From: SABI01 sp963678555
GTDB taxonomy: Bacteria > Spirochaetota > Spirochaetia > Sphaerochaetales > Sphaerochaetaceae
Assembly (NCBI GenBank): GCA_963678555.2
Contig: CAXXJA010000003.1
Location: forward strand, 558,001-622,000
DNA length: 64,000 bases
Direction of reading: 5' to 3'
Part shown: positions 46,444 through 55,296 of the stretch, piece after piece
Position numbering within the stretch: the stretch's first letter is position 1
Layout: every line of letters begins with the position of its first letter
Position numbers and translations under genes: made by a program
Notes under the pieces: generated by a model
Databases searched by the model: none
Told to the model about the DNA's origin: nothing
What the model saw: only the letters and a program-made list of their open reading frames with translations

Positions 46444-47106
46444 TTATTTACCCTGACCGTAGTGGTTTCGAGCGAAATCCTGCATCGCTCTCATATCCTC
46501 GGTGCTGATGATCTGCGGTGTGCCCAGTGTTTTGGACAGAATGTAGACGTGGGCGGACTTTTCAACGACATGGCATACCTTGAGAGCCATGGGGATGTCT
46601 GCTCCTACACAGATGGTCCCGTGGTTCGGTACCAGTACCGCGTTCCTGTCTGCCAGAGCTTTCACAACATTCACTGCCAGGTCCGGTGTCCCGGGAAGTG
46701 AATACTCCGCATTGATCACCTTGTCGCCGACCAGCTGAACGAAGTCCTCGCTGATTCCGGGAATTTCCTGCCCGGTGACGCCGAAGGCGCTCGAGTAGAT
46801 CGGGTGTGTGTGAATGACCGCATTCACATCGTCTCTGGCATTCATGATACTGATGTGGAAATGGTACTCGATCGAGGGCTTTCTGGTGCCCCAGACGACC
46901 TCGAAGTCACTGTTCATGACGACGATATCCTGTTCGGTAATCTCATCGTACGGCATTCCGCTGGGTTTGATGTAGATCAATCCTGTCTCTGTGTCACGTA
47001 CACTGACGTTTCCCCAGGTACCTACCGTGAGATTCATCGCGACCATGGTGTTGCCCGCATCGACTACCATCTGTCTGTATGACGCACGTATCCTGCTGTC
47101 TTCCAT
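46444..47106 (-). CDS. class II aldolase (FucA-like)
   Basis: The 220-residue enzyme belongs to the class II aldolase/adducin family. The zinc and catalytic residues line up with FucA: Glu80 in PSIEYHF, His99 and His101 in IHTHP, and His162 in VPNHGT; GTWGNVSVR and IKPSGMPYDE are family motifs. It would cleave a sugar-1-phosphate to DHAP and lactaldehyde, so it fits fuculose-1-P or, in this operon, rhamnulose-1-P. It is the first gene of the operon and lies downstream of the promoter and repeats at 47139-47192. AAAGGGG stands about 7 bases before the ATG. Confidence 0.85.
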   Translation of the reverse strand: MEDSRIRASYRQMVVDAGNTMVAMNLTVGTWGNVSVRDTETGLIYIKPSGMPYDEITEQDIVVMNSDFEVVWGTRKPSIEYHFHISIMNARDDVNAVIHTHPIYSSAFGVTGQEIPGISEDFVQLVGDKVINAEYSLPGTPDLAVNVVKALADRNAVLVPNHGTICVGADIPMALKVCHVVEKSAHVYILSKTLGTPQIISTEDMRAMQDFARNHYGQGK

Positions 47107-47138
47107 GTATATCCCCTTTGAGTCTAGACTGTATGAAA

Positions 47139-47192
47139 TGTTAAAATTATCATAGATGTGTTAAGATTATATCCTAAATTAACATCTGTCAA
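47139..47192 (-). promoter_or_regulatory. rhamnose operon promoter with repeated half-sites
   Basis: On the minus strand TTGACA (47192-47187) and TATAAT (47171-47166) are 15 bases apart, tight but near perfect. TGTTAAAATTAT (47139-47150) and TGTTAAGATTAT (47159-47170) are direct repeats exactly 20 bp apart, the second covering the -10. A third TGTTAA faces the other way at about 47179-47184. This spacing fits a DeoR-type operator. Confidence 0.65.
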
Positions 47193-47213
47193 CCAGGAAT
47201 TTGTATTTAATAA

Positions 47214-47238
47214 TTCTATATATTTAAATAATATAGAA
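47214..47238. promoter_or_regulatory. perfect dyad in the divergent promoter region
   Basis: TTCTATAT (47214-47221) and ATATAGAA (47231-47238) are perfect inverse arms around ATTTAAATA, itself nearly symmetric. The site is equally placed for both genes. Upstream of the regulator, TTGTGA and TATAGC (17 bases apart, near 47280-47308) could be its promoter. Confidence 0.5.
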
Positions 47239-47397
47239 ATTATCCTGTGTTTTCTGTGAGGAAAAATGTGTGATTTTGTGAAAAATTATGGTATTAAGTA
47301 TAGCAAATATAACAGATTGTGATATGATGGGGAGAATAAGAACAGTGGTCCTTCAGTGAAGGGTGGATTTATGGACTGTCTGCTCGAAAGAGGATAT

Positions 47398-48171
47398 ATG
47401 ACACGAGATGAGCGGGTAAAACAGATTCAGGACTATGTACGGTTGCACAGATCCTCCACCATACAGGAGGTTGCCGACATGCTCGGTGTTTCCCATATGA
47501 CGGTGAGGAGGGATCTCGCGACTCTGGGGGAGTCTGATCCTCTGCGGGTCATCAGGGGCGGGGTCATCTACCGTAATGAGGAATCAGAGCGTACAGACAG
47601 GTACAGTATTACCGAAGCGAAGCATGCCATGCACTCGGAGAAGCTCAGGATAGCCGGCAAGGCGGTCTCTCTGATAGAACCGAATGACATCATCATCATA
47701 GATGCCGGGTCAACCGGAGAGATGATTGCAAGCCTTCTTCCTGAGGATATTCCTCTGACGGTGATCTGCTATGCCCTGAACATCGCCACCGTCGTAGCAA
47801 GGAAGAAGAACTGTTCCCTGATCGTCAGTGGTGGGTATTATCATCAGAGCTCGATGGTGCTCGAGAGCCATGAAGGGCTTCAGCTGTTGAAACAGAACCG
47901 GGCCAACAAGACCTTCATCACCGCCAGCGGGGTGAATATCACCCTGGGGGTCACCTGCTCCAACTTCTTCGAACGGTCGACCAAACAGGCCGCACTTCAG
48001 TCCTCCAGTACCCGTATCCTCGTCTCCGACTCTTCGAAGTTCGGTGTGGTGAGGACAGGCCATTATGCCGATATCAGTGACTTTGATATCATCATCACCG
48101 ATACCGGGCTGAGACAGGATGAGAGGGAGCGCATAGAGACGCTGGAGAAGCTGAAACTGTATTGTGTGTGA
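47398..48171 (+). CDS. DeoR-family sugar regulator
   Basis: The 257-residue product begins with the DeoR winged helix (RDERVKQIQDYVRLH, QEVADMLGVSHMTVRRDLATL) and continues with the sugar-phosphate-binding sensor domain (IIDAGSTGEMIASLLP, SLIVSGGYYHQSS, NKTFITASGVN, ILVSDSSKFG, DIIITDTGL). ATG 47398 has AGAGG 5 bases upstream and gives the family N-terminus; ATG 47371 and GTG 47356 are in frame but make an odd leader. It is divergent from the rhamnose-type operon and is its likely repressor, with a sugar phosphate as the signal. Confidence 0.9.
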   Translation: MTRDERVKQIQDYVRLHRSSTIQEVADMLGVSHMTVRRDLATLGESDPLRVIRGGVIYRNEESERTDRYSITEAKHAMHSEKLRIAGKAVSLIEPNDIIIIDAGSTGEMIASLLPEDIPLTVICYALNIATVVARKKNCSLIVSGGYYHQSSMVLESHEGLQLLKQNRANKTFITASGVNITLGVTCSNFFERSTKQAALQSSSTRILVSDSSKFGVVRTGHYADISDFDIIITDTGLRQDERERIETLEKLKLYCV

Positions 48172-48208
48172 ACGAATCACTCCATCAAAACTGAACAAAT
48201 CACTCCAT
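48170..48208. repeat. short tandem repeat at a junction
   Basis: GAACGAATCACTCCAT (from 48170) and GAACAAATCACTCCAT (from 48193) differ at one base and are 23 bases apart, just between the DeoR gene and the ATPase remnant. Confidence 0.75.
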
Positions 48209-48212
48209 TAAC

Positions 48213-48799
48213 AGAGAAAGTTTATCGACCCCTCCATCATGACTTCTTCCCTTGGTGTACGTCCTGACTTCCTGCTGAAGGATTTTCACACCTTCGGATG
48301 TATATTTGAAAATCTATGTATACGGGATGTAACAGCATATGCGAGCTCTTCGGGAGGGAGAATTCCGTATGATACCGACAGGTCACATCTTGAGGTAGAT
48401 GCAGTCCTTCACTTGGATGATGGTAGGTATGCGTTGATTGAGTTCACGCTGGGAAATTATTCCATAGCGGAGGGTGCCGCTCATCTATTGGAAGTGGCAC
48501 ATTTGATCTGGAAAGCGACTCAACTCCCAAAAGGGAGAGCCTTGAGTGAGCCCGAAGCTTTCATCATCATACCTGGTGGGGAAATTGCTTATACCAGAGT
48601 AGATGGGATTTCAGGGAGATTCGGATATCATGTATTTCCTGCTCATCTGAGAGGTTCTGCTCCTCTTCGTCTGAAGACCGGCACAGAGGGGGGGCCGGTA
48701 AGGCACGGCAAGAGGATAGATGGTCGAGTGAATCAGAGAAAGAAGAGCTGCGATATCCGCAGGGAAAGAGGATGGTGTGAATGTGGAGCTACTTCCTGA
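48213..48799 (+). pseudogene. DUF4143 ATPase remnant, C-terminal part
   Basis: From about 48213 the frame reads KFIDPSIMTSSLGV, DFHTFGCIFENLCIRDVTAYA, LEVDAVLHLDDGRYALIEFTLG and, further on, AYTRVDG. This is the end of an AAA ATPase with a DUF4143 PD-(D/E)xK domain; the homology starts upstream of the first ATG (48239). The Walker A and B parts are missing and the last 45 residues are unlike the family. It was probably cut by recombination. It is a separate, more decayed relative of the gene at 26228. Confidence 0.72.
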
Positions 48800-48826
48800 T
48801 GCCCGGTTTTCACAAACGGGGCATCA
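48797..48826. terminator. hairpin between convergent units
   Basis: TGATGCCCGGTTT (48797-48809) pairs with AAACGGGGCATCA (48814-48826), with one mismatch. It lies in the short space between the ATPase remnant and the end of the GH4 gene and may serve both. Confidence 0.5.
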
Positions 48827-48890
48827 GAGGCTTTCAATCAACGGGTTTGCGCTGAATGTACATTCCCTACCCGTTACCCTTTTTCCACGG

Positions 48891-50300
48891 CTACTCTTTC
48901 ATGTTCATCACCGAAGGGTCTCTGTGGCGTTCCACTTCTCCGACGGCCTCGGTAGTGTACAGGAGGGGTTTTTCCTGCGGAAGTGAGCCTCCCATGGTGG
49001 GGATCCACGCTTCATGCGCCTTCATGAGCTCGCCGGTCATCTGTCTGATCTCATCGAGGGTGCAGCTCATAGCGGTGAGCGGGTCGAGGGCCATCGCCTG
49101 GAACACGAGTTCAGCATCGGAGCTCTGCACTGCCTTTACGGCAAGTTCCTGCACGCTCAGCTGCATCCTGTTGATCGCGGCGAGATGGGGCGGGAGGGGA
49201 CCTACGTGAAGGGGGAAGACCCCGTTGCTGTCCACATGGCAGGGAACCTCCACGATATCACCATCGGGAAGGTTTGAAATATACCCTCTGTTGGGAACGT
49301 TCGCATATACGAGTGTGCTGATCCCGGTGAGATAGGCATGAATGATCTGTGCCCCGTACTCACGGCTCCGCCCGAGGTCTACCGGTTCTTCCCAGGTGGC
49401 CATCTTCTCCATCGTCTCTTTCCAGTCCTCACGCCGGTACAGGTCCTTGATGAAACCGCTTCTTCCGTTCCACTCACTGTGGGTGTCATTGCAGTAGCGT
49501 TTCACCGTATCGCTGTTCTTGCGGAACCATGCGCTGTATTCACTCACATGCCCGCTTGATTCGGTCACCGGATATCCGAAGTGCTTCACATACTCCATCC
49601 TGGCCGAGTCTCCGTGCCAGATCTCAGGGCGTTCCGCCAGCTCGCGGATGCGGGGGAGGAGGTCCTCCCTGTCGTGAGAGAACGAGAGGAACCAAGCCTG
49701 ATGGTTGATACCTGCACACAGATAGCTGATATCACCGATATCGAGCTCGAGCCTCTTCGCCCATTCCTCGCTCGTTCCCTGCACCGAGTGACACAGTCCT
49801 ACCTGGGTGATCTCAGGGTATGCCTCGTTAAGACCTTTGGTCAGCATTCCCATGGGATTGGTATAGTTCAGGACGATAGCCTTCGGGGCAATGTTTCTGA
49901 TATCTTCCATGATCTCCAGAAGGACAGGCAGCGTTCTCAGGCATCGCATGATGCCTCCAGGAGTGAGGGTGTCTCCGATACATTGATCGATACCGTACTT
50001 TGCGGGTATGTCGATCTCACTCTCGATTGCTTCGAACCCTCCGACAAGGATGCTGATGATCACGGCATCGGCTCCCTCAAGAGCTTCTTTTCTGTCAAGA
50101 TGGGTCGTGACTGTCGCCTCTCCGTATCCCCCTTCGCTGAATATCCTGCGGCAGATCCGCTCGGCATAATCCAGTCGTTCCCGGTCGATGTCCACCAGTG
50201 CGAAGTGGGTCTCCTGCAGGGCGGGGTAGGTCAGAATATCTGCTGTCAGCCGGCTTGAAAAAACCAGAGAGCCGGCTCCTATGATGACGATCCTGTTCAT
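48891..50300 (-). CDS. GH4 family glycosidase (alpha-galactosidase/alpha-glucosidase type)
   Basis: GH4 enzymes use NAD+ and a divalent metal to split glycosides by an oxidation-elimination path. The 469-residue product has the Rossmann start RIVIIGAGSLVFS, the metal-site Cys170-His171 in LCHSVQGT and Asn199-His200 in GINHQAW, with GIMRCLRTLP and PMGMLTKGL. CHSVQ is usual for the MelA and AglA-like branches. It is the last gene of the galactoside operon, 14 bases after lacZ. With LacZ before it, it suggests uptake and cleavage of both alpha- and beta-galactosides such as melibiose and lactose. Confidence 0.9.
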   Translation of the reverse strand: MNRIVIIGAGSLVFSSRLTADILTYPALQETHFALVDIDRERLDYAERICRRIFSEGGYGEATVTTHLDRKEALEGADAVIISILVGGFEAIESEIDIPAKYGIDQCIGDTLTPGGIMRCLRTLPVLLEIMEDIRNIAPKAIVLNYTNPMGMLTKGLNEAYPEITQVGLCHSVQGTSEEWAKRLELDIGDISYLCAGINHQAWFLSFSHDREDLLPRIRELAERPEIWHGDSARMEYVKHFGYPVTESSGHVSEYSAWFRKNSDTVKRYCNDTHSEWNGRSGFIKDLYRREDWKETMEKMATWEEPVDLGRSREYGAQIIHAYLTGISTLVYANVPNRGYISNLPDGDIVEVPCHVDSNGVFPLHVGPLPPHLAAINRMQLSVQELAVKAVQSSDAELVFQAMALDPLTAMSCTLDEIRQMTGELMKAHEAWIPTMGGSLPQEKPLLYTTEAVGEVERHRDPSVMNMKE

Positions 50301-50314
50301 GTCATGTTCCTCTT

Positions 50315-53300
50315 CTATGCTTTAGTGTTCCGTGATGAGCCCACGGTCAGTCTCATATGATATGTTCCTCCGGCGATCCGATACTCCTCGAAGCAGTCGG
50401 GTCCGCAGGCGAAGGTTCCAAGACCTCGTTGCGCAAGATCGACTGACAGATACACTTCCTCATGATGTTTCACCTGCCAGGTGTGTGTGATTGCCGCCAG
50501 TTCCTCACTGAGGGTATCCAGTGCACTGAAGATGAATGGTGCGTCAGCGGATACGGTTATAGTCGTACCGACCTCGCCATCTGCTGTATCACTGAGACTC
50601 ACATAGCGGGTTTCAGTGTGTGCTCCGTGTTCCTGCGGAAGGATATAGGGGACATACTGTTCACTCACCGTGGATGTATAGGTCCTCAGAGGGTACCCGG
50701 TCTTTCTGTCGCTGTAGTTCTCACCGGGACCTCGGCCGTACCAGGTGAGATGCCTGAACGGGGAGGGGAGGGTGAAACGGACACCGATACGGGGAAGGTC
50801 TTCCAGAGATTCAGGAATCTTGATAGTGATATCCAGGATTCCGGGTTCAGGACTCGAGACGTCCATCTTTCCGACTTCCCTGCCGGTGTGTGCTCCGCTG
50901 TAGTGTATGGTGTAGCTGTTCTCTCCTGTGCTCTGTATCTGTCCTGACGCGATGTCGTTGAGTCCGTAATCGATCCATCGGGTGCCAGGTTTTCCATCCT
51001 GCCCTTCCACGTTACGTATCATATCGTTGTCAGTGAAGGCGCGGAACAGCTGCAGAGCGGGGCCTTCTATGTCCAGGGAGATGCCGGCGAGATGAAGCTT
51101 TCCCTCCTTCTCGACAAGCTCGAGCGGTTGTCCTTCGCCTCTGACCGCTTCTGGAGCATACCAGGGGATTCCTTCCCTCCTGTACAGCATATGCTCCTGC
51201 CAGGCAACCTGATGCCCCGCTTCGAGGAGCTCGGTGGCGGCCTTGAGGGAGGCGCTGACGAACAGTGATATCTCACGCGCCGGGGCGGGAGTATCGGGGG
51301 AGGTCAGGAGGGAAAAGGACGTCTTCAGCTCCTCATCAGCACACTCATACCTCTCTGACGGTCTGATGGCGGGCACAGGGAGGGTCCCCTGTCTTACCTG
51401 ATGACCGTCACACAGTAGCGACCAGGAGAAAAGAAGGTGGTCAGTCGTGGATTCATCGTATCCGTTGAGGACGGTGATGATGCCCTCATGTCCCCGTTCG
51501 AGGAGGAAGTCTATCGGCTGCTGGAGTTTCCTGACCTCTTCGAGGGCTGGATGGGGTGTTCTGTCGGGCCAGACGAGACCGTTGATGCAGAAGTCCCGGT
51601 CGTTCGGCTCATCGGTGAAATCTCCACCGTAGCCCCAGTAGGGCTCACCTGTATCGCTGTGTTTCAGGATACCCTGATCTACCCAGTCCCAGATGAAACC
51701 TCCCTGAAGTCCGGGGAGACTCTTGAAAGCCTGCCAGTAGCGGTCCAGACCGCCGTTGCTGTTTCCCATCGCATGTGAGTACTCGCACATGATCAGAGGC
51801 CGCTCATCACCCTCTGCAGGATTCTCACCCCAGCGGGAGATCTCCTCCACCGGTGCATACATCGGAGCTATGATGTCGGTTGCGTGTGTGCCGCGGGAGA
51901 AGTCATAGGATCCCTGCCCCCATTCGATACGAACGGCACCCTCGTAATGGAGAGGTCTGGAGGGATCGAGAGTGCGGGCAGCACCTGCTGCCGCGTCATG
52001 GTTGTATCCGTAGCCGCTTTCGTTTCCCAGTGACCAGATGATGATGGACGGGTGGTTGATATCCCGTTCGATCATCCTCGTCACACGCGATACGAAGTGT
52101 GAGGTGTATCTGCTGTCACGGGCTATTTCATTGTAGTAGTGGTGACTTTCGATATTTGCTTCATCAACAAGGAGGATCCCGTAGCGGTCACACAGGTCGT
52201 ACCACAGTGGATCATTCGGGTAGTGAGCGGTCCTTACTGCATTGAAGTTGTACCGTTTCAGCAGCCTGATGTCCTCGATCATGCTCTGAGCTGTCACCGC
52301 CTTACCGCGGTCCTCTTCGTGCTCATGGCGGTTGACTCCCTTGATGAGCACTCTCTTTCCGTTGAGAAGAAGGTTCCTGTCTCTGACTTCGACCTTCCTG
52401 AAGCCGACAGAGATAGAGGTGCACGACAGGCTTCTTCCTTCCGCGTCGAACAGTTCGACAACGAGTGTGTACAGAACAGGTCTCTCATGACTCCACAGTG
52501 CCACCTGTTCGAGATCCGATTCCGCGATGAGTCTGTGTCCGCCATGAGCGTGGGTATGCCAGGGTCCTGGTGCATTGTAAAGCCCCTGTGCACTCGGGGA
52601 TTCGAAGCTGATCAGGTGCTGCTTCTCACTGTCATACAGGGAGCAGGAAAGATGGAACGGTGCCCCGTCCAGCTGTTCATCGTAGTGTCCTGCCGGAGCT
52701 CCCAGCACTGCAGTGACTGAGAGAGAGGCCTTCCCGTCCTGATAACCTTCAGGCACAGCAGAGGCTTTCAGGTGCTGCAGAAAGACCTCTTCGGTTGCGT
52801 ATAGATAGACATCACGATACAGGCCGGCAAGCCACCAGTGGTCCTGATCCTCGATGAAGGAGCCGTCACTGAACTGCGTCACCATGATCTCGAGTATCAG
52901 AGTATCTTTCTCCTGTAGATACGGGGTGATATCGAACTCACTCTCAAGACGCGAGTCCTTCCCCATCCCCACGAAGCTCCCGTTCACCCAGAGAATCACC
53001 ATGCTCTCAGCTCCTCCGATGTGAAGGACCAGTCGTTTACCGGTCAGGTGTTCTGGTATAGAAACCTCTCTGCGGTACAGGCCCGTCGGATTGTAAGCCG
53101 GCGTCAGCGGCGGGAGTTCTGTGAACGGCATTCTGATATTGGTGTAGTGAGGGTGACCGTAACCCTGGAACGACCAGTTCCCCGGCACCTCTATATTCTC
53201 CCATTGAGTGTGCTCACTTCTGCTCTCCTCCTCCTGAAAGGAGAGAGCCGATTCCGGGTTCTCGAAGAAGCGGAAATCCCATGTCCCGTTAAGACTGACG

Positions 53301-53437
53301 GTCAGAGGGGATCCTTCCCTTTCTCCCTTCAGGGCGGCTTCGTGCGAAGTATAGGGTGTGAAGGTACTCCTCATGGGAAGTCTGTTATACGAGGTAAGTT
53401 CACCTGCCTGCCACGGCCTGATCTGTCTGAGATCCAT
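50315..53437 (-). CDS. lacZ: GH2 beta-galactosidase
   Basis: The 1040-residue product is a large cytosolic beta-galactosidase of the LacZ/EbgA group, with five domains: jelly-roll, two Ig-like, TIM barrel and the Bgal_small C-terminus. The barrel holds the acid/base Glu in WSLGNESGYGYNHDA and the nucleophile in LIMCEYSHAMGNSNGG, with NRHEHEEDRG and RTAHYPNDP. Length matches the family (1020-1050). It has no signal peptide, so substrate is hydrolysed after uptake by the permease genes upstream, 3 bases away. Confidence 0.95.
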   Translation of the reverse strand: MDLRQIRPWQAGELTSYNRLPMRSTFTPYTSHEAALKGEREGSPLTVSLNGTWDFRFFENPESALSFQEEESRSEHTQWENIEVPGNWSFQGYGHPHYTNIRMPFTELPPLTPAYNPTGLYRREVSIPEHLTGKRLVLHIGGAESMVILWVNGSFVGMGKDSRLESEFDITPYLQEKDTLILEIMVTQFSDGSFIEDQDHWWLAGLYRDVYLYATEEVFLQHLKASAVPEGYQDGKASLSVTAVLGAPAGHYDEQLDGAPFHLSCSLYDSEKQHLISFESPSAQGLYNAPGPWHTHAHGGHRLIAESDLEQVALWSHERPVLYTLVVELFDAEGRSLSCTSISVGFRKVEVRDRNLLLNGKRVLIKGVNRHEHEEDRGKAVTAQSMIEDIRLLKRYNFNAVRTAHYPNDPLWYDLCDRYGILLVDEANIESHHYYNEIARDSRYTSHFVSRVTRMIERDINHPSIIIWSLGNESGYGYNHDAAAGAARTLDPSRPLHYEGAVRIEWGQGSYDFSRGTHATDIIAPMYAPVEEISRWGENPAEGDERPLIMCEYSHAMGNSNGGLDRYWQAFKSLPGLQGGFIWDWVDQGILKHSDTGEPYWGYGGDFTDEPNDRDFCINGLVWPDRTPHPALEEVRKLQQPIDFLLERGHEGIITVLNGYDESTTDHLLFSWSLLCDGHQVRQGTLPVPAIRPSERYECADEELKTSFSLLTSPDTPAPAREISLFVSASLKAATELLEAGHQVAWQEHMLYRREGIPWYAPEAVRGEGQPLELVEKEGKLHLAGISLDIEGPALQLFRAFTDNDMIRNVEGQDGKPGTRWIDYGLNDIASGQIQSTGENSYTIHYSGAHTGREVGKMDVSSPEPGILDITIKIPESLEDLPRIGVRFTLPSPFRHLTWYGRGPGENYSDRKTGYPLRTYTSTVSEQYVPYILPQEHGAHTETRYVSLSDTADGEVGTTITVSADAPFIFSALDTLSEELAAITHTWQVKHHEEVYLSVDLAQRGLGTFACGPDCFEEYRIAGGTYHMRLTVGSSRNTKA

Positions 53438-53440
53438 CTG

Positions 53441-54298
53441 CTACTCCTTGACGCCGCCGAGGGTAAGGCCGGCAATGAACTGCTTCTGCAGGATGAAGAA
53501 TACAAGGACCGAGGGAAGTGCTGCAACTACTGACCCGGCTGCAATCAGGTTCCAGCTGATCAGCCACTGCCCCTTGAGAGCACTGAGACCGAAGGTGATA
53601 GGTCGTGCCTTATCACTCTGAACGAGGGTGAGCGCCCAGAAGAAATCATTCCAGACAAAGGTGAACAGCAGTACTCCCAGGCTGGCCAGAGCAGGGCGGA
53701 GGAGGGGAAGGATCACAGAACGGAAGATCCTGATCTCGCTAGCTCCTTCCACCCGTGCTGATTCAACCAGAGAGATGGGCAGTTCCACGATGAAATTGCG
53801 AAGGAAGAAGGTCGCGAAGCCTGTCTGGAAGGCTGTATGGAAGAGAGCAAGGCCGAAGATCGTGTCAAACAGTCCGAACCGGACGAACATCGTCCTCACC
53901 GGGATCATCAGGATCTGATAGGGGATGAAGTTTCCCGCTATGAACATCGCATAGAGGGCTATACGTCCCTTAAAGCGGTAGACTGCCAGTGCAAAGCCTG
54001 CCATGGAGCTTATGAGGATGCTGAAAAAAACAGCGGGAAGTGTGATCAGGGTCGAGTTGATGAAGTAACGCAGCATCGGGGAGCGAGCGGGGTTGAAGAC
54101 CTCTCCGTAGTTCTCCACAAGGGCGAACCGGCTCGGTATTCCCCAGTAGTTACCTGACGTTATGTCGGAGCCCGGGCGGATCGAGGTGAGCAGGATCGCC
54201 GCAAGGGGAAGGAGGAACAGGATCAGAACAGCAAGTACTGTTATGATGTACAGAGGGCGAAGATAGGGGGATCGTTTCTGCAGGGGTGTAGGGAACAT
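53441..54298 (-). CDS. sugar ABC permease (MalG-type)
   Basis: The 285-residue membrane protein has six helices and the EAA loop ESARVEGASEIRIFRSVILPLLRP (core EGASEIRIFRSVILPLLRP), which contacts the shared ATPase. No ATPase is encoded in this operon; as usual in CUT1 systems, an MsmK-type ATPase elsewhere would serve it. It begins 2 bases after the MalF-type gene. Confidence 0.93.
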   Translation of the reverse strand: MFPTPLQKRSPYLRPLYIITVLAVLILFLLPLAAILLTSIRPGSDITSGNYWGIPSRFALVENYGEVFNPARSPMLRYFINSTLITLPAVFFSILISSMAGFALAVYRFKGRIALYAMFIAGNFIPYQILMIPVRTMFVRFGLFDTIFGLALFHTAFQTGFATFFLRNFIVELPISLVESARVEGASEIRIFRSVILPLLRPALASLGVLLFTFVWNDFFWALTLVQSDKARPITFGLSALKGQWLISWNLIAAGSVVAALPSVLVFFILQKQFIAGLTLGGVKE

Positions 54299-54300
54299 GG

Positions 54301-55188
54301 CTATTTCTCCGATTTCAGAATATTCTTGAGGAAGATAGCGATGAAGATCACCATCACGAGGAAGAGGATGACCGAAATCGCAGCCCCGTAGCCCATCTTG
54401 AAGTTGAATATCGCTTCGTCATACATATGGTAGGCGAGTACGTAACTGCTTCCCCACGGTCCTCCGGCTGTCATGATAGCTATCAGGTCGAAACTTCTGA
54501 GGGAACCGATCACGGTAACGGTAACGGCGACTATCGTCGCGGGACGCAGCTGGGGCAGGATAATGTGACGGAACATGGAAAGGCCTCCTGCTCCATCGAT
54601 CTTCCCGGCTTCCACGAGCTGGCTGCTTATCCCGGTAAGGCCTGTAAGGTAGAGTATCAGACAGTAGGCGGTCTGAGGCCAGAGCGCCGCTATGATGATG
54701 CCGTAGGTGGCAAGGTTCTCATCGGCCAGGATCGGTATCGGCTCAAGCCCGACAAGTCTGAACAGCAGTGCCAGAAGACCCAGGTCAGGATTGTAGAACC
54801 AGCTGAACACCAGTCCGATGACGACAAGGTTGATAACAAAGGGGAAGAAGAAAAGACTCTTGATTGTTCTCATGCCCCGTATCTCCTGATTGAGGAAGAG
54901 CGAGAGCGCAAGACCGAAGACCGGTGCAAGCATCATGAGGACAAGCCACAGTCCATTGTTCTTCAGAGCAGAAAGAAACCGTTCATCCTGCGACAGGTTG
55001 ATATAGTTCTTCAGTCCGACCCAGGTGGCACTTCCGAACCCGTCCCAGGTGTGAAAACTGAGCCAGATACTCTGACCGATCGGAAAGATGACAAATATGG
55101 AAAACAGAATAAGGGCCGGGAGCAGAAAATAGAGCGGGGCCAGGCGGTACTGCATCCTGTAAAGTCTGTATTGTGAGTTCACATCCAT
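54301..55188 (-). CDS. sugar ABC permease (MalF-type)
   Basis: The 295-residue membrane protein has six helices, a short N-terminus, and the EAA loop EAGKIDGAGGLSMFRHIILP. The motif ALWPQTAYCLILYLTGL before it is common in CUT1 uptake systems. AAGGAG 6 bases before ATG 55188. The hairpin at 55245-55264 separates it from the binding-protein gene. Confidence 0.93.
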   Translation of the reverse strand: MDVNSQYRLYRMQYRLAPLYFLLPALILFSIFVIFPIGQSIWLSFHTWDGFGSATWVGLKNYINLSQDERFLSALKNNGLWLVLMMLAPVFGLALSLFLNQEIRGMRTIKSLFFFPFVINLVVIGLVFSWFYNPDLGLLALLFRLVGLEPIPILADENLATYGIIIAALWPQTAYCLILYLTGLTGISSQLVEAGKIDGAGGLSMFRHIILPQLRPATIVAVTVTVIGSLRSFDLIAIMTAGGPWGSSYVLAYHMYDEAIFNFKMGYGAAISVILFLVMVIFIAIFLKNILKSEK

Positions 55189-55244
55189 TTTTCACTCCTT
55201 GCTGGGTTTGTTGTGACCACTGTACATTATGCGGATAGAGAGTA

Positions 55245-55264
55245 CCCGGGGGAGTTCCCCCGGG
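55245..55264 (-). terminator. hairpin after the galactoside binding-protein gene
   Basis: CCCGGGGGA (55245-55253) pairs perfectly with TCCCCCGGG (55256-55264), loop GT, no T run. It lies 33 bases past the binding-protein stop. Confidence 0.75.
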
Positions 55265-55296
55265 CATCATATCACTCATGGTACAGGGTTCAAAGA

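Noticed and set aside
49581..50258. Long plus-strand frame in the GH4 gene
   Set aside because: Shadow of the conserved minus-strand gene.
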